Of a stretch of DNA of 37,292 bases, positions 1 through 10,433 are shown in pieces (the first letter of the stretch is position 1; the number at the start of each line of letters is the position of its first letter). The notes under the pieces were generated by a model. It was not told where the DNA came from, ran no database searches, and saw only the letters and a program-made list of their open reading frames with translations. Both the position numbers and the translations under genes were made by a program. This DNA is from Porogramme epimiltina (taxonomy: Eukaryota; Basidiomycota; Agaricomycetes; Polyporales; Polyporaceae): the NCBI GenBank assembly GCA_900155495.1, contig FTLJ01000190.1, positions 1 through 37,292 on the forward strand. The letters run 5' to 3'.

Positions 1-2195
1 CCCCCGCGTCGTGCGCGGCGGCGCGGACCCGCGGGCCGGCGGGGAAGACCGCCGCGGGCCAGTCGAGGAGGTTCCAGTAGGCGCTGTAGCCCCACCAGCG
101 CGTCGAGTCGTGCGGGGGCGCGAGCGTCGCGGCGGCGGGGCAGAGGACGGCGTCGACGGCGCGGCCGGTGCGCGTGCGCGCGGCGGTCGCGTTCCAGCGC
201 GCGGCGAGGCGCGCCCGGAACGCCTCGCGCGCGAGGTTGAGCCGGAACGTGTCCGCGACGGCGAACGGCGCGCCGCCGTTGGGCACCTGCGCGAGGATCC
301 AGGCCGTCTGCGGCACGGGCGGGTCGACGTCCGCGCGCGTCGCGTCGCGGTACTCGGCGCCGCCGTCGAGGAAGTAGAGCTTCGTCTGCGGCGCAGAGGT
401 CGACGGATGCGGCGGCGGTCCGCGGGATGCGGGATTGCGGGGTGCGGGACGGAGACGTCGGGGGTGGGGTCCGCGTGTGCGTGTGTTCGCGCGCGCGCGC
501 ATGTGTGTGGGCGGGCGGGGTATGTGTCCGCGTGATGGGGAGGGCGCGGGCGAGGGGGGCGCAGGGCATCCGACATGCGTTCGGTCAGTCAGTCAGCGCG
601 CGTGGCAGATCCGTGTTGGAGCGGAACGTACGATGAGCTCCCACGCGTCCTGGTGCTCGACCGGCTCCCAGGCGAGCACGTCATGCCCTGCTGCGAGCAG
701 CGCGTCCCGTGCGCGCGCGAGCGCGGCCACGATGGGGGGGTGCGGCGCGACGACGCCGTCGTCCCAGAGGATCGCAATCGAGAGCCGCTCGGGCAGCCCG
801 GCGCCGTCGACGAGCTCCTGCCGCCACGGGATCTCGAGCAGCGGAGGCTCGACGAGCCACGGCTCGTACTGCAACATCGTGCGACAAAACAGCGCGAGAT
901 CGCGGGCGGACGTCGCGAGGGGCCCCAGCGCACCGACGATGGCGTCCATCCCGTCGTGCGACCCGAGCAGCCCGGCGTGGGGCATGCGGCCGACGGAGCC
1001 CTTGAGGCCGTACAGACCCATGTACGCCGCAGGCACGCGCTGCGGAGAACGAGGGGGTGGATTAGCGTTATAGAGTTTACCAGGCGCGATCTCGCGCGCG
1101 CACGATCTTGCTAGGATGCCACTTACAATCGAACCACCGATGTCTGTCCCGATTCCCATGGGGCTCCCATGCACTGCTATCAGGGCACTCTCACCCCCGC
1201 TGCTACCCCCCGGCGTGAGCGCTGCGTAACGATGTGGAGTTAGCCTGACCCGTACGAGCGGAGCGAGGGACCGTCACACCCCAAATGGCGTGGCGTGGGC
1301 GGAGACAGGGCACATGAAAGACTGACTGCGGTTGTGCGGGTTGAGAGTCCTGCCGTAAATGTTGTTGTTCGTTTCAAGTGACTGTGAACGGAAATGATCT
1401 ATGAACCCCGAACAGATGCCTTGTTCATGCTCCGGTACACACCAGAAGGGTTTGTGGGTTCGCCGTCTTCACATAAATGACGGCACCAGCACGTCGTAGT
1501 ATGTCAACGACGACTGCGTCCTTCTCAGCAACCGTGCGCCCGACCCATGAGACGTAGCCGGTAGACGTATCGTGACCCTTCACGAGGATGTGATCTTTGA
1601 TAGATACAGGTACGCCGTGGAGTGGCCCTATAACTTGACCGGTCTTTTCCAGGTGATGATCGAGTTCTTGCGCCCTGCGAAGCCCTTCATCAAAAAAGAC
1701 CTCCGTCAGGCAGTTTGTCAGATCCTGTGCAATTGTCGCCACATGGAAGAATGCTCTTGCAACCTCTACCGCGGTATATCGCCGTATCCGGATGGCTTCT
1801 GCAAGTGCGGTCACATCCAGGCGCACGATCCCCCGCTCGCGCGCAGAAAGCGGGGCCATCGGGAGATCCGAAACGTCCTTCTGCTCCGCAGGCGGGGCAT
1901 CGTCCGGGGAAAGCCGCCATTCGGCCCAGGCGGAGATGCGCCGCTCCCGCTCCGCCTGCGCATTACCGACGTTCTGCCACGAATGGACGGAGACAGCGGG
2001 AGGCGGAACCTTGCGGAGACCGATGGGGGGTTCACCAGGCATACTAGGGCAGAAGTCGCCGTCAGGGGGCATTATTGCTGCTGGGCGTTCTGAGGGGTTA
2101 TGGGACATTAAGTATCGGGGATGAACTTCGAAAGCACCCATCAGACCGTGGACTTTGTGGGCAACCAGGGTACAAACTGGCGCTTGCCGTGCCAT
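1..2195 (-). CDS. Amidase-signature family hydrolase (acetamidase/general amidase type), 3' end outside window
   Basis: Amide hydrolase with the Ser-cisSer-Lys fold. My exons on the minus strand are 2195-1443, 1381-1327, 1221-1127, 1039-632 and 385-1, all with GT-AG introns and in frame. The catalytic Lys is in GPLHGVPVSIKDHI. The Gly/Ser-rich signature GGSSGGESAL, then GIGTDIGGSIR, supplies the cis-Ser and the nucleophilic Ser, and is rebuilt only when the introns at 1326-1222 and 1126-1040 are removed. The C-terminal exon shows SAYWNLLDWPAAVFPAG, typical of fungal amidases; perhaps 50-80 residues are missing beyond base 1. Start: ATG at 2195 lies about 60 bp below a TATA run; a second in-frame ATG at 2108 is equally possible, because the conserved domain begins only near the SVHSWQ segment. 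The substrate cannot be read from sequence: acetamide, general amides or a lactam are all possible. No secretion signal is seen, so it is probably cytosolic. Confidence 0.93.
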
Positions 2196-2255
2196 CACCT
2201 GCCCACGACCAGATGGCCTGAGAGCGTCCGCGACTGGGTAGTCCTGCTAATGGGG

Positions 2256-2268
2256 TAATATATATATA
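2256..2268 (-). promoter_or_regulatory. TATA-like run upstream of the amidase gene
   Basis: An uninterrupted alternating TA tract on the minus strand, about 61 bp above the ATG at 2195. This is a normal spacing for a fungal core promoter and favours 2195 over 2108 as start codon. Assigned by position only. Confidence 0.5.
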
Positions 2269-2269
2269 C

Positions 2270-5000
2270 CCTACACCTGCCAATGGACTCTTGAGCGGCC
2301 GAGAGGCTTCCTGTGGGTACCCCTTAGAGTCCGCGAACGCATCGTGGTCCTCTGTTGAGCGCCGAGGGCGCATGGGATCTGAATGCCTGGAAGCCCGGCG
2401 CTCATCGCGGAGACTGAAGCGATGAGGACGAGGTCATGCATATCGAAGTCGTTTCGACGGAGATTTCCATGGAGGACACGGGTAGCAAATTTCATTCGCT
2501 AATGAACGACGCGAGGCCTCCAGCTATCTCGCCCTCTCCCAACCGCGCGCCCTGTGGTGTGAAGAGGACGTCAGGGCAGGGAAGCGAGCGTCTAGGCAGG
2601 GTGCATGTTGGGAATTCTTACGTCTCGTTTCCGGATAATGGTGGGGATCGATTGCACGTTCCACGGAGCGGCTCTGAATGGATTGGAAGGAGTTTTCCAC
2701 CTACGACCGCTCCCTCAATCCTCCGCGGTAGATGGAAAGGGAGGACGGAGGGACTTACTCCGGACGTTGGCCTACGTAAACGATCATGGCGGACGGACTT
2801 CCTACCGGTTCAAATGCACCCTTGACCAAGGTTTCGACATCTCGGCAGTCCTGGACGGTCGCTCCTATCAGTACGGAGGTAACACACTCGGGAACAGCCA
2901 CGTACTGGGCACCAGAGTTTGCCGCCCTCATCACACGAGGAGTAAAAGATGAGATAATCGGCGGTGACATCCTGCACCCAGGGCGAGCTGGCTGGATCTG
3001 GAGAGTACTGGAGAGGCATTAAATCGCACTTGTGACCGCAGGTCTAGGTCGATGGATGGTGGCAGGTTTATGCAAAGAGCGAACAAAGGGGGAGACCGAT
3101 CGGCGCAGGCGCTTACCGGCTTACTCGGTAAGGTTTAGGCGCCCATTCTGTGGACGAAGGGTCCGCCTGGAGTCTTCTCTTCCCCCACGAGACCCGGGCT
3201 GGCTAATCGCGTTCACATCGAGCTGCCTACGGAAGGTCAGGTCCCATGGCGCCTGGCCGACGCGAAGGGGTGGACTTGTAACAGCGTGAGAGGCCACACT
3301 GTCCTCATTGTAGCGCGCTTCGGGCCCCGTGCGGTAGGATGTGTCCTTTGGGAGAGGGGAGGGAGCGCCTCGGGCGGAGAGTGCGCAGGGAAGTTAACCC
3401 AAAGACGGCACTGATTCCCATCTCGGCCCGTTACGCTTTGCAATTTCAGCAGACTATTTGCGGTGCGCGGAGAGTCACCACCGGAATGCCTGGCGCGCGA
3501 GTGCACCTGGCGTCTGATCGCCCTTCCAGCCATCGACTCTCCGGAGGATCCGTGACCGCCCGTAGGTGAGGTCGTGACCTGCTCTTGAAGGAGTTTGAAC
3601 CCCATTCCGGCATATCCAAAAAGCTCAGGCGTAACAGCTTGCTAGCGGCGGGGAATGTTGGGTGGGAACCCAGATGGCAATTTCTCGGAATGCGGAGAGC
3701 CCTAAAGAGCCCCGCAGCTGGCGGGTGACGATGGGGGTGGCGGAGGGGCGAGGCGCGCGACAAGAAAGGTGGCGCACACCCTCAACGGCGGAGTGAGCAG
3801 AGGACAACGTTGTGCCGTTATTCGCGACCCACGCCACGACGCGACGTGAGCCTCTGTCACGTGACTTGCTCTCTCTAGGGCCGGCTGCTATTGGGCACTC
3901 GGGAGCATGCATCCACAACTGCATCCACTCATGTATCTTTCTCCCTCCTTAAGCGACAATACAAACAGATCGGAGCTAGAGGTCAGCCCTGCAGCCTCGC
4001 GGGTGGTACGTCCCTCTAGCTTCCTTCGGAGGGTTCTAGCGGCTACTTCGCGAGGGGCGAACAGGTCACCGAGGTCGTTTACGCTATAGATGCCGTTTAC
4101 ACGACGGTTCCAGTAGCAGGTCGACCACTTCTCCATTGAAGGAAAATGGGCACCGGGCCTGCCGTTATGTGCCACACCCTGGATCTCAAAGACTTTAGTA
4201 CTCCCGGATGCTATCTGAGGCTCTGAGACCCTGAGTTCACCAATGCTTCCCTAAACGATCTCGAAGAGGAGACCCTTACGGTAGTGCCGTTCGAGGCCCG
4301 GAAGTGTGTCCCAGGGCCCATGTAGCATTCTCATCGCCGGGTCTCAATGCAACGTCATAGCGGATTGACCACTCGGGCAAGCTATCTTCTATACATGTGT
4401 CAGGGGGCGAACCGAATACTTACCTATCGTGTGCAGGTGCCTGTTAATGTCCCTGAGCCCCGGAAGTGAGATGTAGGGCGGGCCTCGACCTCCCAATTAT
4501 TGTTGGCACGCCATTCAGGGTAACAGAGGCGGTATTTCAAGTTCCATGCATCTCACATCGCGAACCGCTGTCTGCTCCTTGCCACATCCGTTGTGGTTTC
4601 ATGGGCCTTCAATTACCCCATCGCTACATCCTCGGACCTCGGAGGTACTGGATGCAGTCGCATGTTGACAAGACTATCTACCGAGAGGACGTGAGGCTTT
4701 GAGTTGGCTTTCATTGTCGTACGCTCACCGGACTTATTCTTAACTGTGGCAACGCCGCGGCGTACCCCAGTCCCATGCCATACTACCCCTGTGTCTCACG
4801 TTTATAAGTTCTAGTCAATGAAGGCTTCCTGAGTAATGAAGGATAGACATGTGGCACAAAGAACTTACGGGTCAATGGCATAGTAATTCATTTTCGCATA
4901 CCGTCAGGTCGGCATTGAAACCTAACTTCAACTACTCCTGGTGCTGTTGACCCCGGAATGCATGTGGATATTCTTGAGACGAGAGCGGTGAACGTGATAC
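2270..5000. other. Gene-free stretch, compositionally even
   Basis: About 2.7 kb in which I see no protein domain, no credible splice-linked exons, no tRNA and no direct or inverted terminal repeats. Open frames are all under about 130 codons and translate to mixed, unfamiliar sequence on both strands. Base composition is balanced, unlike the GC-rich DNA that follows. It may be long intergenic DNA or a decayed element; nothing in it allows a choice. Confidence 0.6.
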
Positions 5001-5525
5001 CAAGCTACCTGCCCAGAAAATCCGTTTCCTATAGGCCCAGACCTGGCACGAGACCACCGGCCAAGCAGCCCGCTCCGCCGCGACAGTGTGCATTCACCGC
5101 GTCCGCCGTACCGATTAAGGCGCTGTCCAACAGAGTGTCGTGGAACGTGCCAAGAACCCACGGCGTCCATGCTCACCTCCGGAGGCCAGAGCACCCACGC
5201 CACGACGCTCTCGGACTTGCCGAGCGGGAACGCCGTCCAGGCCCTCGAGCTCCGCGGACCTTCACGCGTGGGTCCACCGTGGGCCCGCACTGCGCCCAGC
5301 GTGGACCCTGTGCCGCACGCGAGGGCGGGGGATCTGCGATCGGAAATGAGAGAAATGAGGCCTCCCCCGCGTCCCTCTCACCCCTAGGGCGATCGCGTGA
5401 AAACAGACGGCCCCCCGCCGGCGACCAAGTCCCAGCGTGCGCGCGCACGCACACACGGGTGACGAGGCGGATGGGGACTCGCCTCTCGCGAGATCCGGAT
5501 CGACGATGACGCCTCGCGCCCCGCC

Positions 5526-5544
5526 TTCCGTTTCCGTTTCCGTT
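5526..5544. repeat. Short tandem TTTCCG hexamer repeat
   Basis: About three units of TTTCCG in a row, read directly from the sequence. It is a simple repeat in gene-free DNA with no evident role. Confidence 0.8.
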
Positions 5545-5650
5545 GCCTGGTAACCGGAGGCTCGAGGGCTGCGTGTTCCGCTCCACTTTCCGAGGGGGGT
5601 GCGCCCCACCCGCGATTGGCGGCGTCGCACGCGTGCGCCCGCCCTCGTCA

Positions 5651-5664
5651 CGATCGATCGATCG
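5651..5664. repeat. (CGAT)n tetranucleotide repeat
   Basis: Three and a half copies of CGAT, a self-complementary tetranucleotide run. Read directly; no function assigned. Confidence 0.8.
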
Positions 5665-7479
5665 TTCAAGGGCGGGTGGCGGCGGCGCGGTCCCGAACTC
5701 GGCAATTGGACCCGTGCACTCCTTCTCAGTGGGTTGTTCCCTGCGGGCGAAGTGGCTTGAGTGTCCTAGGCGGAATGGATGGGATGGGAGGGGTGCTTGC
5801 CCGCTTGCGTTGCGTCGGTCCGGCCTTCTAGCGCGTCGCATCTCTTGCGTCATGCGAAAAGCACGGCAGCGGATCTGCGCCATGTCTCGGAGCATCCGCG
5901 CAACGCAGGGAGGCGAGAGGGAGCCCTGAACGCGGGGGAACGGATGAGCCCGCGGCGGCGCGCACGGCCGCTGCAACCGCGGCGTGAACGCCTTAGGCGT
6001 CGGGCCGGAGGCAGCGCGTCCTCCCGTCTAGCCCTCGAGCCCTTTCCGCGAACCCGACCGCATCCCGATACGCGACGCGTGCGCCGACGACGCGAGCCCC
6101 CCCAACCTGCGCAGTGCCCGCACGGAGATGCAGCGCGCCCGGAATTCGCAGCAGCAGCGCGCACCCAAGCCCCCACGCGCGCGGGCGCAAGAACCTGCTT
6201 GTGTGTGCGTGGACTGCGCCGAGAAGGCTCGAGGCGCGAGAGAACCACCGCGGGGAGGTGGGGGAGGCGGCCGGCCGTTGTCCTCGTCCTGACTCCTGTA
6301 GCAAACGCGGCGGAGTCAGCCTTCTCCGCGTGCCTCGTAGTGTAATAATCGCAAGGAACGGGCGGAACGCACCAGGGGCCGACCGGGCCTCTTTCCCATC
6401 CCCTTGCCGCTCTCCTCCTTATCTTCTTCCAGTCCCGGCGGGCCCTACGACGTCGCCCATGCGTCATTCAAGGGGGAGGCCAGTGCACGTCCGTCTTTCG
6501 AGAGACAGCGAAGTGATTGTAAGGTCAGGCCGCCGCCGGCTCTGCGACGCGCGAACAAGGGCAGACCAAAAACGAAGAGCGCAGAAGCCAGCCAGTCGCC
6601 AGGCAGCAGCGGGCCCGACACCTGCTTCCTGATCCCTCGCATATTAGCCTTCTCGCCCGCGTCATGGTCATAGTCATGGGGGGGCAGGCAACGACGCCGC
6701 GGCCGCTAGCGCGACGCCACCCCGTGCTTGCGCCAAGCCCGAACGGCGCAGGCCCGCGCGTCGTCGGGTGCGCGCGCGGTCCCCGAGCACGCCGTGGGGA
6801 GGATCACTGCCATCTCCAGGGGCCAAGTGCGCATCGCGACCGCGGCGCGGCGGCGGCGTTGGTCGTGCGCGGGAGGTGCGTTGAAGAATGTGTGCGGGTT
6901 ACGACTGAGACATTGAGGGCTTGCGTGCATCGTGCACGGCGGCGGGGGCGGGAGGCGGTAGTGCTCGCGACCGGGCTCGCGGGGAGGCCGAGAGTCCGAC
7001 GGCGGTGGCGATGGGAAAGGACGGAGGGGATGTGGGACCGCGACGTCCGTCGGGGGGCCGCAAAACGACGGAGCAGCAAGGAGCCAAGTCGACTTCGAGG
7101 CTTCGTAGTTGTACGTACCGTGCGAGCCCGTCTTGACTCGAGGCAGCCACGAGGGAGAGCGGACGTAGAGTGTTAAGGCCTGCGCATCTCGAATGCCTGA
7201 TTAATTTATAGCTCCAGCAATGATAGAATATATATCTTGGATGGTGAACGAAAGCAGATGAAAAAAAAGGGGTAAAGGTTGCTAGAGCTAAACATGCAAT
7301 CAACGTAAAGTGATGTGCCATTCTCCTAACTGTCCGCGTCTGCTGCCCTCGAAAAGCAAGTGGTATGCGTATGTACTTGTAAACCGGCTACACGACGATC
7401 TACCGAAGACAACGAGACGAGAATACCAAACTGTCCGTCATCAGTTCGTCATATGTCCGCATGCGTGAAGTGTCCCATT

Positions 7480-9508
7480 TTAGTAGTAACCAGAGTTGTA
7501 GTTGGAGCCCGACGAGCCGGAGCTTGATGAGCTGCTCGAGCTCGACGAGGAGCTGTATGACGAGCCGGAGGAGCTGCTGCTGCTGCTAGACGACGACGAC
7601 TTGTTGGACGAGCTGTCGCAGCTAGAGCCGGAGCAGCCGCTGCTGGACGACGAGGACGACTTGCTGGAGCTGTCGCAGCTGGAGCCCGAGCAGCTCTTGC
7701 TGGACGAGGAGTCGCAGCTGGAGCCGCTGCAAGAGCTCGAGGAGGTGCTCGACTCCTTGGACGCAGACGACGTGGAGGTCGACGAACCGCAGTCGTTACC
7801 GCTGCAGCCCGAGTTCATGGTCGAGGTCGAGGACGAGTCGCAGCTCGAGCCGCTGCAGTCGGAGCTCTTCGAGGACGAGCCACAGTCGTTGCTCGAGCAC
7901 GAGGAGCCCTGGGTGGTGCTGGTCGCGGCAGCGGTCGAGGTCGAGCTGTAGGTGTAGGACATGCTGTTACCGGGGGTCAGGTAGTAGCTAGTCTTGCACT
8001 GGTGGAATGTGTCAGCGTCGTGGAAACCTCGTCCTGTGGCTCAGAACACTTACGCCCTGGAGACAGCTGACGAGGCTCGTGTCGGTGACGGTCTGCGTCT
8101 GGGTCGCGGTCGAGAACTCAGTCTGAGTCTGCGTGGCGGTGGCGGTCGACGTCGAGAGGTAGGTGAGCGTCTGGGTGAGCGTGCGGTCCTCGGTCATGGT
8201 CTGGACGATGGTGTTCTCGACGGTCTTGGTGTTGTCGATGACCTGGGTCGAGATCGACGTGGACACGTACGTCGTCGGCTGGACGATGGTGCTGAGCTGG
8301 GTGACGGTCATGGTCTTCTCATCGGTGACGGTCGCGGTCTGCGTCATGATGTCCGTCTTGGTCTGCGTCGACAGGATGGTCATCTTGTCGGTGACGGTCG
8401 ACGTGAGGGTCTCCTCAACCGTCTTGGTCTGAGGATTGACGCGTCAGCCCGAAAAATATCGACCCGAAATGCGCTTAGAACACTCACGTTGTCGATGACC
8501 TTGGTGCTGACCCAAACCTTGGTAGACGTAGTGGGAACAATCATTGTGCTGACGTCAGTCTTGGTGACGGTCATGAGGTCCGTCTCCGTCTTGAACTGAG
8601 TCTGAGTAGCCGTAGAAGTCTCCGTGTCCGTGAGCGTCTTGGTGTAGGTGTTCAGCTGCGTCGACGTCTCCGTGGCGGTGAGGGTGTGGTCGATCGTCTT
8701 CGTGTTGTCGATGATCTCAGTCGAAACCCAGACACGGGTGGTGGGCACAAGCTTGGTGGACGTCTCGACCTTGGTCTGCGTGACGGACTTGATGTCGGTC
8801 TCCGTCTGGAGCTTGGTGACCGTCTGGGTGTCGTGCATCGTGACCGTGGTGGTCATGGTCTGGTAGCGCAAGCCAGGTTAGATCGACGCGTAAAAACGCG
8901 AAAGAAACGCGACTCACGTCCGTCATCGTCTTAGTGACCGTCATGGTGTCGGTCATGGTCTTGGTGACCGTAGACATACCACCGCAGTTGTTGTTGTACC
9001 CGTTGTTGTAACTGCCGCAATCGCTACCGCTGCAACCTCCGCTGCTGCTCGTCTGTAAGCACACGCGTCTAAAATATGGAGCATCAATCAGAGACTCACT
9101 GGTTGATGATGATCGTCTCGTAACAGCCCTGGGTTTGGTACTGCACCGGATCATTAGCGCTCGGAACAGAGCATCGAAAAATTTGGAGCTCACCCAGCTC
9201 ATCTGCTGGCAGGAGCCGTCGCTACCCTTGGTGTAGCCATACCCACAGTTCATGCTCTTGTAGCCGCCCGACATGAAGGAGGAGTAGGGCATCATGGACG
9301 CGCCGCCGTCGGTAGCTGGGGGCTGGGTGTAGACGGAGGAGTCGGCGGAGGAGGTGGCTGAGGAAGACGAGCTGCCGTAGTAGCCCTGGTTGTTGGCCGC
9401 GGTGGCCATGGTGGTGATCTGGCTCGCGGGGACCATCGAGACGGAACCTGCGACGATCTGCGCGGCGGCCGCGCCGGCGAGGGAAAGGGCAATGAGGACG
9501 GAGTTCAT
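7480..9508 (-). CDS. Secreted Ser/Thr-rich mucin-like cell-surface protein with internal repeats
   Basis: About 580 residues from six exons: 9508-9194, 9140-9100, about 9044-8918, 8859-8488, 8428-8054 and 7992-7480. A signal peptide is clear: hydrophobic residues 2-15 ending AAAAQ. The middle is almost entirely Thr/Ser/Val/Gln with acidic residues. A 66-72 residue unit recurs three times, each copy marked by VST-x2-(I/V)IDNTKT, so exons 4 and 5 (124 and 125 residues) look like duplicated exons. The last exon is poly-Ser with repeated CSGSSCDSSS and CSGNDCGSS modules and ends NSGYY with no hydrophobic GPI tail, so the protein is probably released or held in the wall through cysteines. The frame across intron 2 needs an acceptor at 9045 or 9048 rather than the stronger-looking TTACAG at 9053, so that junction is unsure. 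Heavy O-mannosylation is an inference from composition. The function is unknown: wall, adhesion or sheath protein. Confidence 0.87.
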
Positions 9509-9815
9509 GATGACGGATTAAGGCAGGTGGTAGTCGTGACTTGGGACCGGAGAAGATACGTTAGTTGCAAATGAGTGGTAGCGGTCTACGCTGGCGGGAC
9601 TGTCTAGCAGTTGGCGGAGCGAAGGAAAAGTGCGGGAAGCTTTGCGTCGGACGCAGAGCGCTCTGCAGATGGAGGATATGCGGGTCAGCTGAATGATGCG
9701 AGCCCTAGCTGGAGAGGGACTGACCGCTGAAGAAAGAAAAGAGGGGAGGGGGAGGCCCGGAAACGAAGACGGGAGGAAGGGGGGGATGGAGTGGAGGGCC
9801 GGGCTTGGCTGCCGG

Positions 9816-9823
9816 GTTATATG
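9816..9823 (-). promoter_or_regulatory. TATA-like box of the mucin-like gene
   Basis: CATATAAC on the minus strand, about 310 bp above the start codon. This implies a 5' UTR near 280 nt, long for a fungal gene, unless transcription starts elsewhere. Confidence 0.4.
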
Positions 9824-9913
9824 AGCGAAGACACGCGACCGAATCGAATCTGACCTGTCGTGACCGAGCGAACAGATCATCACTGATCGGGTCTCCTTAG
9901 AGACATTCTCCCA

Positions 9914-9963
9914 CCCCCGCCCCCATTGGCTCCGCTCCCCCGAACGCGCCCGTAGCCCATTGG
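9914..9963 (-). promoter_or_regulatory. GC box and two CCAAT boxes upstream of the mucin-like gene
   Basis: Read on the minus strand, CCAAT occurs at 9963-9959 and 9929-9925, with a run of CCCCCGCCCCC (plus strand) at 9914-9924. They sit about 100-140 bp above the TATA-like box, the usual place for HAP-complex sites. Confidence 0.4.
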
Positions 9964-10433
9964 GTCCCTGGCCCCCCAGCCTGGCGCTGCACGCCCCCCG
10001 CCGCCGTTAGCGCTCGCAGCGTCGCCGGCCCCTGCCCGCCCTCGCACACCCGCCTGCCCCGTCACTTTGCTCAGCCGCGCACCCACCCAGCCGCCCAGAG
10101 CCGCCCGCCCAGGCTGTACACTCCCCCCGCCGAGCGCATGATCCCAACGCACGCTCGCACTCGCTCAACAACCTGTCACCCCCGCCCAACAAATCCGAGC
10201 GCAACCCAAGATTATGCCATTCTCCCCCCAGTATATGTCCATCACCACACAGCCCTCGATAGCGCCGCGCCGCCTCCCGCCGCCGCGTGTCCACGCCGTC
10301 CTCGCCGCCCACGCCCACGCCCACGCCCGCGTGCCACCGACGACCGTCGCCGCCCCACCCCGCCCCAGCATCGCATGTCCCTCCCCGGCCCCGGCCCCGG
10401 CTCCGGCTCCGGCCGTCGGCTCCCGCCCCCTGC
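9964..10433. other. Intergenic C-rich DNA between the carrier gene and the mucin-like gene
   Basis: Very C-rich on the plus strand. It includes CCCACG repeats at 10308-10330 and CCCCGG/CTCCGG repeats at 10384-10412. It should hold the 3' UTR of AGC1 and the distal promoter of the mucin-like gene. Open frames here are Pro/Ala/Arg-rich composition artefacts. Confidence 0.5.

Larger units (their letters stand above)
5001..7479. other. GC/CpG-rich stretch without a convincing gene
   Basis: About 2.5 kb that is markedly CpG-rich between 5,200 and 7,180 and then turns AT-richer. The long open frames here (such as 5173-5976 minus) are Arg/Pro/Ala-rich on both strands, as expected when stop codons are rare through composition, and no domain is seen. 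Two simple repeats lie inside, at 5526-5544 and 5651-5664. The last 250 bp are probably the 3' UTR of the minus-strand mucin-like gene ending at 7480. Confidence 0.55.

Noticed and set aside
5173..5976. 267-codon minus-strand open frame
   Set aside because: Arg/Pro/Ser-rich translation in CpG-rich DNA where every frame is long; no ATG context, splice pattern or domain.
6899..7321. Minus-strand frame starting MAHHFTLIACLALATF, which resembles a signal peptide
   Set aside because: Lies where the 3' UTR of the mucin-like gene should be; after 25 residues it becomes unstructured composition, with no promoter or homology.
7502..7951. 149-codon Glu/Asp/Leu-rich plus-strand frame
   Set aside because: Exact antisense of the poly-Ser exon of the mucin-like gene; the acidic pattern is the mirror of Ser codons.
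9053..9055. TTACAG as acceptor of intron 2 in the mucin-like gene
   Set aside because: The best-looking site, but it shifts the frame of all downstream exons; acceptors a few bases later restore it.
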